This document shows, in pieces, positions 1 to 9,383 of a stretch of DNA of 64,000 nt. Below the pieces are notes generated by a model. It made no database searches, had not been told where the DNA came from, and saw nothing but the letters and a program-made list of their open reading frames with translations. Source of the DNA: Dactylorhiza incarnata (Eukaryota > Streptophyta > Magnoliopsida > Asparagales > Orchidaceae); NCBI GenBank assembly GCA_033032865.1, contig JAWHQI010000170.1, positions 1,485,001 to 1,549,000 on the forward strand, written 5' to 3'. Both the position numbers and the translations under genes were made by a program. The stretch's first letter is position 1. Each line of letters starts with the position of its first letter.

Positions 1-640
1 ATGCTTTGAACATAGGTTCTGTCTTATCAATGTGGTGCGCATCCATTTGGGGCTTCCTTATGTTCTTCCCCCTCTGCGTTTTCTCATACTAAATATCCTA
101 AATCTTTATTTTCTCTTACTCTCGGTAGATTCATTTTGTTGAAGGTGGAGAATTGGACTACGCCGATGATTTTAATGAGAAAACCCACAAACGTATCCCC
201 TCTCCTCGCCCGTTACATTTCATTTCTTTCTTTCTTGCAGAAGATTTCGATGAGAGAATCCATTTGGTTTCAAGGCGATGGAGAAGCCAAGAAGATGGAT
301 TTCACAAAGCATGAGCTGAAACAAGTTTTGGGACTCATAAAATTCAATGGTGGCCACGATAGGATATATTGTAAAGAGCTGTCAGACGCATGTATCAATA
401 AGTGTTGATCAAGGCAGATAGGCTCCCTCTCAGACCATCAAAGCATTAAGTTGTAGTTATTCTTGCCCAAGTGCAACCATTGAATTTATTAGATTTACAC
501 AATAAACATATTCAGTGTTAATAATTGTTGTTTTAAGCTAAAAGTGTTTTGTTATTTTGTAAAAGAGGTAGTCTGGTTATCATCATTACTCTCCTATCAT
601 TTTGTTAATGAATGATACCGTGTTGCAAACAGCTATGTTA
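1..640. other. Unassigned left edge, possible small exon
   Basis: No product is recognised. A long pyrimidine tract ending in TTGCAG at about 235-240 looks like a splice acceptor on the plus strand, so the sequence after it could be a last exon of a gene lying to the left. It reads open for about 27 codons in one frame and for 56 codons in another (to 408). Neither reading resembles a family I know. From about 410 to 640 the sequence is AT-rich with nothing visible. Confidence 0.2.
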
Positions 641-689
641 TGATTTCAATGATATGGGTGCTAAGTAGTTGCATTTTTGAATCCATTGA

Positions 690-1195
690 ATATCGCCACC
701 CCTGCCGATTGTTGCCACCCCCAATGCCGCCCCTCCCCCGCCCGAATGTCACCCCACCCACGTCGAATGCCGCCGCCCACTATCATTGTCGCCGCCCACG
801 ACCATTGTCGCCGCCCACGACCATTGTCGCCTCCCCGACCATTGTCGCCGCCCACAATCATTGTCTCCCGCCACGACTAATGTCGCCGCTCATAACTAAT
901 GTCGTCGCTCCGCCGACTATTGCCTCCCCCGACAAATGTCGCCCCCACAACAAATGTCACCGCACACGACAAATGTCACCACCCACGAACAATATCGCCG
1001 CTCACGACCAATGTCACCTCCCATGGTCAATGTCGCCGCCCATAACTAATGTCACCACCCACGACCAATGTTGCCCCCACGACCAATGTCGCCGCCCACG
1101 CCCAACGTCGCCGCCCATGACGAATGTCGTCGCCCTTGCCGAATGTCGTCGCCCTTGACGAATGTCGTCCCCCTTGCTGAATGTAGTCACCCCCG
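690..1195. repeat. GC-rich minisatellite, ~18-20 bp units
   Basis: Imperfect tandem repeats around AATGTCGCCGCCCACGACC run for about 500 bp. The strands are strongly asymmetric: C-rich on plus and G-rich on minus. Several long open frames cross the block on both strands, but they are low-complexity translations of the repeat and not genes. Confidence 0.85.
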
Positions 1196-1221
1196 CACGG
1201 GGTCCCCCGTGCATGACTGCT

Positions 1222-1240
1222 CGTATATATATATATATAT
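1222..1240. repeat. (TA)n microsatellite at Copia LTR edge
   Basis: A short TA run lies directly before the left Copia LTR. A similar run (about 16422-16439) precedes the right LTR. The TA run may therefore belong to the element terminus, which leaves the exact left boundary of both LTRs uncertain by about 20 bp. Confidence 0.7.
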
Positions 1241-2360
1241 GAACAACAATAATAAAAAAATTGCATGAAGGGATGAGAAATAAAAGAGAGGAAATATATA
1301 GTTTTAGAATCGAGCCTGGGTAAGGCGTGTGGTCACTGCCCTAAAGAAGTTGCACCACCCTCCGGCAGGGCTTTCAACCGATGCTCACTCCTCCAAGGTA
1401 CAATACCCGGCTAGATCCCGAAACTCCGATGTGCGCGGACACCGAAGAAGCACAGAGCACCCGAACAACCACTTGATGAAGCAAATGTAAAGAAAAGGAA
1501 TCACGTAGAAGATCATCAAAACAGAGAGAGCAGAAGAGCATATGAGAGCGATGTCAGAGCGATCGTTCTTTCTTAGAAGAACGACAATATATAAAGACAG
1601 TAAATCGCCGGAAAAGGAATCTCGGAAAACGGCAAAATTAAAACCATAATAAATATTAACAGTTATAGTTGGAAATTACATAATAACGTTGAAAATTTCC
1701 AACGTAAGTAATGGCGAGAAACACGCGTAAAGAGCGGTTAAGAATATGCGTAAAAACGGCAGAACGCGTGAAAGTAAATCGACGTTGCGTCAACATCATA
1801 TCGACGCTACGTCGAGTTCTATCGATGCAGGACCTATCGACGCAAGCCTTATCGACGCAAGCGTCGAGTTCTATCGACGCATGCTTCGAATTCCATTCGA
1901 CGCCACGACAACTTCAGCGGCTTGACGACGCTACGTCGAAATCTATTCAACGCAGCTCCGAATTCTAATCGACGCAACTCCGAGTAAAACTCTGAAACTA
2001 TTTTTAACAAAAAATACAATTCAATTCAATTATTCCCCAAATCCGCAATCCGGAATCCGGATCCGGTCCGGTGCGGTGCGTGCGCGCGCGTGCGTGTGGT
2101 TCATAGTTTCTCCTTATGTTCATTTGAACAAATAAGAAGGTGTGAAAATATATATAAACTCTTTGGCTAGAGAGCTAATAAGCAAGGTGAGACTAAAGTT
2201 TCATCCTTTCATTCATGAAAGGTTTCCCTCCAAATAATTTGGATTCCCTCCAATTTGGTTTTGGAGCTTTTCATATATAATGAGGAGCCAAACACCAAAC
2301 ACCATACAAGGCTCCAATAAACATTTATGAAATGAATGTTTATAAATAAAATTTCTAACA
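1240..2360 (-). repeat. 3' LTR of the Copia element
   Basis: This copy matches 16439-17631 over its whole length. It contains an array of TCGACGCA-type motifs (about 1775-1975), a GC-rich GTGCG run near 2070-2095 and an ending in TTTCTAACA. The copy is about 70 bp shorter than the right one because the GTGCGGTGCG block is not duplicated here. Confidence 0.9.
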
Positions 2361-2973
2361 ATCCCCCACAAAAGCGAAAAACCAAAAGGCGAACTTCATA
2401 AATATGATATTACTAATAATAAATAAAATCAAATACAAATTTGCTTCATCAAGTTGTATCTAATGCAATGGGTATAGATGGAATGATTACCTTGAATCTA
2501 TACTTAGTACTTACTTCCTCTACCGAAGAGTATAATGTGTCAGAGGCTTTGAATTATAAATTTTTGACCGGTAAATTAGATAAGCACACAAAAGATTGGT
2601 TGTTCTTGGGTTATGGCGGTGGGCGCGTTAATGGCCATGCGCATTCCTTGATTTTTCATGAGAGTTATTTTGGGTTCAGCCCGGATCCCAAAGTTGCGGT
2701 CTCACAACAACCCCCACATAGGTGGTGCCTCAAGAGATATTCGTAACCAATATCTCGCAAAGAAACATGCCTTTGGCAACCATTAAGAACTTAATTAAGT
2801 TCATCCTAACTTGTTACGTAGAGCACAACATCATAGGAATGGGGAGAAGGTTTTCTCAACCTTATATTTTGTGCTCCCAACTACGCTACATCAACGGCTT
2901 CGTTTCTACCACATTGAACCCACTTCATGGGATCTCCAATCACATGGGTTGGGTATCCACCGTTGGCAGCAAA
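2361..2973 (-). other. Copia 3' end: polypurine tract and untranslated region
   Basis: The complement of 2361-2368 is a G-run (GTGGGGGAT on the minus strand) directly before the LTR, the expected position for the polypurine primer of plus-strand DNA synthesis. The rest is downstream of the RNase H stop and carries only degraded frames. Confidence 0.6.
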
Positions 2974-4200
2974 TCATGTGGGCTTAAGCCTCATTCCCCT
3001 CGATGACAACAATATCTTCCTTCGGGACAATCCCTTGGTAAGATTATCAGCCAGATTCAATTCTGACTTTACATAGTTGAGTGATATCACTTCTTTTCTT
3101 CTTTGCTTCACGGACTTGTACCTGATTCTCATGAACTTATTCATTTTGGAATTAGTACTATTAGAAGCAGTTAAATCAATAACACTTTTATTATCACAAT
3201 ATAAAGAGATAGCAGGCATGGGGTTTTCAATTAATGGAATTTCACTAAGTAAATTTTTAATCCATTCTGCTTCGGCACATGTAGTGTCCAAAGCTATAAG
3301 CTCTGATTTCATGGTGCTTCTAGAAATAACTGTTTGTTTTGTAGAAGCCCATGAAATGACAGCACCTCCAAGGAGAAATACATAGCCCGTCGTTGACTTA
3401 ACGTCTAACGAATCAGTTACCCAATTGACATATGAATATCCTTCTAGTACTCCGGGAAATCCCGTGTACACTAAACTATAATCCATAGTTCCACGAAGAT
3501 ATTTAAATATTTTATTTAGTGCTATCCAATGTTCATCACTTGGATTACAAGTATATCTACTAAGGCGGCCTACGGCATAGGAAATGTCGGGCCTAATGCG
3601 GTTAGCTATGTATAGGAGTGATCCTATCATTTGTGCATACCTATATTGATCAACATGTTCATTAGTATTTTTACAAAGTTTTACACTAGCGTCATATGAA
3701 GTAGAAGCGGGAATGGAATCATATAAGTTGAATTTAATCAACATTTTCTCAATCGAGTGTGAAAGAGATAATGATACGCTAGAATCATTTTTAACTAGTT
3801 TCATTCCTAATATAATGTTTGCTTCCCCCAAATCTTTCATATCAAAATTGAATGATAAATTATATTTGGTTTCATTAATAATTTTAATTGAGTTTCCAAA
3901 AATTAAAATGTCATCTACATAGAGACATAACAAGACAATTTCATTTCCGTTTTGTTTGGCATAAATACATTTATCAAATTCATTAGATTTGAAACCAAAA
4001 GTTAAGACTACGGAGTCAAACTTTTGATGTCATTGTTTAGGTGCTTGTTTTAAACCGTAAAGAGATTTAATTAATTTACAAACTTTGGTTTCTTGGCCTT
4101 TGACCACAAAACCTTCGGGTTGAGACATGTAGACTTCTTCTTCTAAGTCTCCATGCAAGAAGGCGGTCTTGACATCCATTTGATGAATGATCATCCTATG
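2974..4200 (-). pseudogene. Copia reverse transcriptase (C-terminal part) and RNase H
   Basis: This is the second half of the Copia pol gene on the minus strand. It starts at the nested insertion point (4200) with the RT block containing VKTAFLHG, continues through [11 protein letters not shown] to the catalytic YVDDIL block near 3925, and ends in RNase H. The RNase H part (2974-3933) is an open stretch of 319 codons with [13 protein letters not shown] and [14 protein letters not shown] motifs typical of plant Copia elements. A stop lies just upstream of the YVDD block at about 4033. The first half of RT lies on the far side of the Tat insertion, at 13433-13620. The protein would synthesise element cDNA in virus-like particles, but this copy cannot make it. 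Confidence 0.9.
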
Positions 4201-4294
4201 TGATGCGTGCTCATATTTATAACCCGGTTTGAGGTGGTTAGCGGGCGGTTTTCCAAACCCCCACTAACCCCACTCTCTCCATCATGTCCGGTCA

Positions 4295-4495
4295 AACGGC
4301 GTAACCGCCACGCGGCGTAACCACCCACTACGGCGTAACCGCCACGCGGCGTAACCGCCCACTACGGCGTAACCGCCACTCGGCGTAACCGCCCACTACG
4401 GCGTAACCGCCACGCGGCGTAACCGCCCACTACGTGGTAACCGCCACTCGGCGTAACCGCCACTCGGCGTAACCGCCCACTACGTGTAACCGCTC
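4295..4495 (+). repeat. ~34-bp tandem repeats, CGGCGTAACCGCC core
   Basis: Alternating units of GGCGTAACCGCCACGCGGCG type and CCACTACGGCGTAACC type run across the U3 part of the LTR. The block is repeated in the 3' LTR at about 11865-12050, with a slightly different copy number. GGCGTAACCGCC is itself a near-palindrome. Confidence 0.85.
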
Positions 4496-4559
4496 CTGAA
4501 GAGCCAACCGCCGAGCCCAACCGGGGCTAACCGCCGCCTCCTCTCTCGAGAGGAGGCCG

Positions 4560-4945
4560 GCAGCCGGCCGCCGCCCCCCTTGCGGGGGCCGGCCGCCCCC
4601 TCCTTGGAGGGGGTCGGCCCGGCCGGCCGCCCCTCCCTCTTCGAGGGAGGAGGCCGGCCGCCCCCTCCTTGGAGGGGATCGGCCCGGCCGGCCGCCCCTC
4701 CCTCTTTGAGGGAGGAGGCCGGCCGCCCCCTCTTTGGAGGGGGTCGGCCCGGCCGGCCGCCCCTCCCTCTTCGAGGGAGGAGGCCGCCGGCCGCCCCCTC
4801 CTTGGAGGGGGTCGGCCCGGCCGGCCGCCCCTCCCTCTTCGAGGGAGGAGGCCGGCCGCCCCCTCCCTGGAGGGGGTCGGCCCGGCCGGCCGCCCCTCCC
4901 TCTTCGAGGGAGGAGGCCGGCCGCCCCTCTCCCCTTGAGGGAGGG
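4560..4945. repeat. ~65-bp GC-rich palindromic tandem array in the LTR
   Basis: About five units are spaced 65-68 bp apart, judged from successive TCGGCCC positions near 4614, 4679, 4744, 4812 and 4877. Each unit has three short dyads: CCCCCTCC..GGAGGGGG, the palindrome GGCCGGCC, and CCCTCCCTC..GAGGGAGG. The 3' LTR carries the same array at about 12130-12500. Long open frames on both strands here (Pro/Gly/Arg-rich) are artefacts of the absence of A and T. Confidence 0.9.
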
Positions 4946-5199
4946 CGGCGGTCGGCCCTTCTTCCCCGCGAGGAAGAAGGCCGCCGCCACCACCGCCCAT
5001 TTCTGGGAATCCGGCGGTGGCCGACGCCGCCGCTCCGGCGAGATAACCACCCGGCGGTTACCAAACCGCCCGATCATGGAAGGGATGCGTGTGGACCGTC
5101 CGATCTTTCTATTTTCCTATTTATTTAATTATTATTATTATTTATTTAAATAGAAGGGGCTATCCGCACACCATAACCACCATAACTACCCTGGAATCC

Positions 5200-5207
5200 T
5201 ATAAATA
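5200..5207 (+). promoter_or_regulatory. TATA box of the Tat 5' LTR
   Basis: TATAAATA sits in an AT-to-GC transition and is followed at about 30 bp by a CT-rich leader (TCTCTCTCTC). This is the usual layout of a plant retrotransposon core promoter. The same box is at 12769-12776 in the 3' LTR. Confidence 0.7.
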
Positions 5208-5858
5208 GGACCCCAGGGGTCTTCATTTGGATCCAGGCTCTCTCTCTCTTGGGAAATCCCTCTCTCTCTTTCTCTCTCTACAGGGACTCTGCCACCGGGA
5301 AATCTTCCTACGGGCCTCCTCCGTTCCGCGGAAGTGAGCCTCGCTCGTTCCGCTGAAGTGAGCGCCACCCACACTCCGCACCGACGTGTGCACACCCTCA
5401 ACGTGTGCACTCTTCCCAAAGGCTCGCGCTCTCCCAGTGCGCCTCGAGACTCCCGCCCAAGGCAAAGCGTAGAGCGCAAGTGAAGCCTCGATCCTGGAGG
5501 AGTCCATCTCAGAAACTGAAGAACCCAGGACTTAGAGAATTTTCCCAAGCTATTCAGCATCGCGAGAGGTGGCCTGTCACCCTCCGAACGTCTCTCTCTC
5601 TCTCTCACCCAAAACTGTAAAGAGGCGCGGCCTGTCGCCCTCTATATCTCTAAAGGTTGTAACCTCCAGCAAAGTAGTGAAGTTTGGTCGGCGCAGCTCC
5701 GACGACGTGGTTTTTCACCCCGCCTTGGGGTTTTCCACGGTAAAAGTCTCCTTGTCCATTGCCGTCCACTTTGACTGTTTGCGCGCACCGGTTTGACTTT
5801 CGAGCTAAGGCGGTCGATCTAGACCGGACCACGGAAGAGCCGTGTGCGTCGCGCAACA

Positions 5859-5881
5859 GTTTGACGCCGTCTGTGGGAACT
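5859..5881 (+). other. Primer-binding-site region of the Tat-type element
   Basis: GTTTGACGCCGTCTGTGGGA follows the 5' LTR immediately. Most Tat-lineage elements have TGGCGCCGTCTGTGGGA here, so this is the expected minus-strand priming region with two or three changes at its start. I do not assign the tRNA. Confidence 0.6.
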
Positions 5882-5945
5882 CGTTCCCAAAAGCTCTAGA
5901 ATTCAGAGGACAGTATCCCAGCACAGTGATACTCGACCGACGGAA

Positions 5946-7406
5946 ATGACAAGAAAGACTACACGAGCGACCGAAGAGCCTGCTCGCGAAGGGCAGCCGG
6001 GGTCTGCACCCTCGCCCTCAGGCGTCAACGTTGCTCCTGTTGGAGAAGTGGTCGTCACGCCTATGGCAGCCATGGAGGAACGGATGAACCGGCTTGAAGA
6101 ATTCCAAACCGAGATGCTCCTGCTCCTCAGGAACGCCGCAGCCCCGCGTGTTCCCAATCTGCCTCCACAACCGAATGATGTACCACCTCCGGCAGAGAGC
6201 CAACCCCGCGGCGGGTACACCGCCGACATACATCACGCTGCGAGAGATGGGCAGTCCGACACTTCTAGTTCCACCCATCCGCTCCACCACCATCATTCGG
6301 CAGCTACAGCTCCCGACCAGGAGATGAGGAGAATCACGCGGGAGGAAATCCGTGAGGTGGTGGCAGAAGAATGCAGACATCTGGGACGGACCCCCGCCTA
6401 TGCTCGGGGGGCACTCGGACGTGGATCCCCGCTAACTCCCCAGATCCTAGCTTATCCGGTCCCTCATGGGTTCAAGCAACCCAGCGTGGAAACCTTCGAC
6501 GGGACCAACGACCCCCTTGAGCACATCAATCACTTCGCAACGGTAATGCGCATCTACAATGCCAGTGATCAACTCATGTGCCAAGTCTTCCCAGCGACAC
6601 TCAAGGGGCAGGCCCGGACGTGGTTCCAGTCGCTTAAAGAAGGGGTGATCAACAACTTCGTCAAGCTGACCCAGGTGTTCGTCGAGCAGTTTGTAGCAAA
6701 CAGAAGAGTCGTCCGGGATCCCTCCCACCTCTCCGGAATACGTCAGAACGAAGGAGAAACGCTTAAGGCCTTCTTCCGCCGATTCACCACCGAGGCTCGA
6801 CAAATCCCCGGGGTAGACCCAGAGCTCTTGCGAGGGGTTTTCCTTGGCGGACTTCGACCCAGTGGTTTCTACTCAACTCTGATGAGGGAAACCGTCCCAA
6901 GCTATCCCGACCTCATCCATCGGATAGAGGCTCAAATTGCAGCTGACGAAGCGATAGAGGCTCATCGCCAGCAGTTCGAGGGAGGACTAAAGAGAAAGAA
7001 GGAAGAGCCGAACCCGCGGCAGCCAGAAGAACGTAGGAACAATACCCGACGACAAGATCGGCGCGGCAATAAAGGATCCAACGCATACCGAGAGTATGCT
7101 CCACTCAACACTTCTCGTGCTAACGTGCTTTATGCGATTCAGGACAACCCGACGCTGCGAAGGCCGCGGGAAATCCAGCCGAGCAAGGGAGATCCCTCAA
7201 AATACTGCGAGTTCCACAGAGCACCAGGGCACACAACGGAGGAGTGCGTAAAGCTCAAGGATGAAATTGAGCGCCTCATCCGTCAAGGCGCCCTCGGAAG
7301 GTTCATACAGGACCGTACCCGGAACCAGCCACCAGCTCCCCAGGGGGGACCAGGGAACAGAGAAGTGGTAGGGATCGTAGAGACCATCTACGGATCGGGA
7401 TCGTAG
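5946..7406 (+). CDS. gag: Tat-type gag polyprotein
   Basis: 486 codons from the first ATG downstream of the primer site. The N-terminal 80 residues are Pro/Ala-rich with a short coiled coil (MEERMNRLEEFQTEML). The capsid-like retrotransposon gag domain covers roughly residues 175-330 and includes SVETFDGTNDPLEHI, ARTWFQSLKEG and ETLKAFFRRFTTEA. A basic stretch follows, then a short zinc-knuckle-like motif (YCEFHRAPGHTTEEC, residues about 419-433). The product would form the particle that packages element RNA. The frame ends early at 7406 because of a 26-bp tandem duplication. The protease frame begins immediately afterwards, so gag and protease were probably one polyprotein in the parent element. 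Confidence 0.92.
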   Translation: MTRKTTRATEEPAREGQPGSAPSPSGVNVAPVGEVVVTPMAAMEERMNRLEEFQTEMLLLLRNAAAPRVPNLPPQPNDVPPPAESQPRGGYTADIHHAARDGQSDTSSSTHPLHHHHSAATAPDQEMRRITREEIREVVAEECRHLGRTPAYARGALGRGSPLTPQILAYPVPHGFKQPSVETFDGTNDPLEHINHFATVMRIYNASDQLMCQVFPATLKGQARTWFQSLKEGVINNFVKLTQVFVEQFVANRRVVRDPSHLSGIRQNEGETLKAFFRRFTTEARQIPGVDPELLRGVFLGGLRPSGFYSTLMRETVPSYPDLIHRIEAQIAADEAIEAHRQQFEGGLKRKKEEPNPRQPEERRNNTRRQDRRGNKGSNAYREYAPLNTSRANVLYAIQDNPTLRRPREIQPSKGDPSKYCEFHRAPGHTTEECVKLKDEIERLIRQGALGRFIQDRTRNQPPAPQGGPGNREVVGIVETIYGSGS

Positions 7407-7422
7407 AGACCATCTACGGATC
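7371..7422 (+). repeat. 26-bp tandem duplication breaking gag-pro
   Basis: The unit at 7371-7396 is repeated exactly at 7397-7422. Since 26 is not a multiple of 3, the second copy shifts the frame and brings in the gag stop. With a single copy, gag would run straight into the protease frame. Confidence 0.9.
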
Positions 7423-7954
7423 ACCTTACGACACAATCAACTCCATCGCCGAGCACGAGGAATGGGGCAAAGACCGAAGCATTCAAACCTCGGGGACAAT
7501 CTCCTTCGGGGACGAGGACCTCGAAGGGCTGCTCACGCCGCACCAAGACCCCCTGGTCATAAGCGCAGAGATAGGAGATCCCAGCTTCCGCGTCAAAAGA
7601 ATACTGATCGACAATGGTAGTTCGGTGAACGTCATCTTCATGACCGCTCTCCAGGGAATGAAGATCCCGAGGGAAAGGCTTCAGCAAGCTCCAGGGCCCA
7701 TTCACGGGTTCAGCGGAAACCCGGTTCCCGTTGAGGGGACCATCTCCCTCCCAGTAACCTTGGGAGAGTTCCCGAAACAGGCAACTCACAACGTTCAGTT
7801 TGTGGCAGTTACAACAGAATCACCGTACAACGCGATCTTCGGTCGTCCGCTCCAGGTAGCATTTGGGGCAATCCCGTCCATCCCGCACCTCGCTATGAAA
7901 TTTGTCACCCCCGCCGGAGTAGGAGTCGTTCGCGGAGACCAAGAGACGGCATGA
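7421..7954 (+). CDS. Tat-type aspartic protease domain
   Basis: An open frame of 178 codons continues the gag reading frame after the 26-bp duplication and ends at a TGA (7952-7954). It has the retroviral-type aspartic protease core: ILIDNGSSVNVIF around 7603-7641, where the catalytic Asp is followed by Asn-Gly rather than the more usual Ser/Thr-Gly, and later NAIFGRPLQ. The Asp-Asn-Gly form is common in Tat-type proteases. The enzyme would process the gag precursor. There is no methionine at the fusion point, so it is probably made only as part of gag-pro. No RT follows, which distinguishes the element from autonomous relatives. Confidence 0.85.
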   Translation, partial: SPYDTINSIAEHEEWGKDRSIQTSGTISFGDEDLEGLLTPHQDPLVISAEIGDPSFRVKRILIDNGSSVNVIFMTALQGMKIPRERLQQAPGPIHGFSGNPVPVEGTISLPVTLGEFPKQATHNVQFVAVTTESPYNAIFGRPLQVAFGAIPSIPHLAMKFVTPAGVGVVRGDQETA

Positions 7955-8284
7955 GCATGCTACCTACAGCAAGTGCAGCCCAACGTCCGAGCAACCTCGC
8001 ACGCCGGCACTTCAAGCATTAGATGAATGACCTCCTCGGCTTCACCTTTTATTTTATGAACTAATGTTTGTATTATGAACAACCACAAAACTTAAAGGTC
8101 GCAAGTAGCCACTTGCGCATGAACCGTCATTTCGTTGTATGTGAACATATGCTTGCTCGTTCTCCTTGCTTAGTAAATGCATGGCTATTCACAGAGCTAA
8201 TTTACTTACAAATCGAGCACATGCAAAGTCGCATTATCTCCAAGGACTAACCCTGGGGGGCTCCACACCAATACAACAAACGAC
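7955..8284 (+). other. Spacer between protease and tandem array
   Basis: About 330 bp downstream of the protease stop. I see no coding domain and no trace of reverse transcriptase. This is the place where pol would begin in an autonomous element. Confidence 0.6.
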
Positions 8285-9165
8285 GAGCAAGCGACAGGAC
8301 CCTCGGTCCTCCCTTGGTGGCAAGGTCGGTCAAAGGATCGCACCTACACCTGTAGAAGACGGACGACCGGACCCCCTCGGTCCTCGTCTAAGACAAGTGG
8401 CAGGACCCTCGGTCCTCCCTTGGTGGCAAGGTCGGTCAAATGATCGCACCTACACCTGTAGAAGACGGACGACCGGACCCCCTCGGTCCTCGTCTAAGAC
8501 AAGAGGCAGGACCCTCGGTCCTCCCTTGGTGGCAAGGTCGGTCAAAGGATCGCACCTACACCTATCACAGCAGACGACCGGACCCTTGGTCCTCGTCTAA
8601 AACAAGCGACAGGACCCTCGGTCCTCCCTTGGTGGCAAGGTCGGTCAAAGGATCGCACCTACACCTGTAGAAGACGGACGACCGGACCCCTTCGGTCCTC
8701 GTCTAAGACAAGTGGCAGGACCCTCGGTCCTCCCTTGGTGGCAAGGTCGGTCAAAGGATCGCACCTACACCTATCACAGCAGACGACCGGACCCTTTGTC
8801 CTCGTCTAAAACAAGCGACAGGACCCTTGGTCCTTCCTTGGAGGCAAGGTCGGTCAAAGGATCGAACCTACACCTATCACAGCAAACGACCGGACCCTTG
8901 GTCCTCGTCTAAGACAAGCGACAGGACCCTCGGTCCTTCCTTGGAGGCAAGGTCGGTCAAAGGATCGTACCTACACCCAACTCAGCGGATGACCGGACCA
9001 TCAGTCCTCGTCCAAATCAAGCGACAAGACCCTCGGTCCTCGTCCAAATCACGCGAGGTCGGTCAAAGGATCGTACCTACGCCTATCCTAACAGACGACC
9101 GGACCCTCGACCCTCGTTTAAGACAAGAGGCAGGACCCTTGGTCCCTCCTTAAGCAAATTCGGTC
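8285..9165 (+). repeat. ~105-bp tandem repeats in the Tat 3' region
   Basis: About eight units recur at 105-bp spacing, with GGACCCTCGGTCCTCC-like starts near 8296, 8401, 8506, 8611, 8717, 8820 and 8925. Each has AGGTCGGTCAAAGGATCG and ACGACCGGACC blocks. The last two copies are degenerate. Tandem arrays between the coding region and 3' LTR are a known habit of Tat/Ogre elements. Open frames in the block only translate the repeat. Confidence 0.9.
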
Positions 9166-9383
9166 AAAAGATTGCTACTACGTCAATCAAGACAAATAAA
9201 ATCACCACGGAGCTGATTCACAATCGCACCTTTCCAGGTGTCCTTTTAAACATGTCATCACAAAAACAAAGTAAGATGATATGCAAACTCAGTCAACAAA
9301 CGGGGACAGATATCGCGACAAACATAAAAACGCGCGAACAACACACAACTGGGCATAAGTACAAAGATACAAATGGCTACGCG

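Larger units (their letters stand above)
4201..5858 (+). repeat. 5' LTR of the Tat-type element
   Basis: 1,658 bp, matching 11768-13427. It contains three blocks: tandem CGGCGTAACCGCC units, a GC-rich palindromic array, and a less repetitive 3' half with the TATA box and CT-rich leader. It ends GCGCAACA. Confidence 0.93.

Noticed and set aside
2441..3006. Two plus-strand frames downstream of the left Copia LTR
   Set aside because: They are antisense to the end of Copia pol and its 3' untranslated region.
4430..5153. Several overlapping Pro/Gly/Arg-rich frames on both strands of the Tat LTR
   Set aside because: They follow from the A/T-free tandem array and appear identically in both LTRs; no domain is present.
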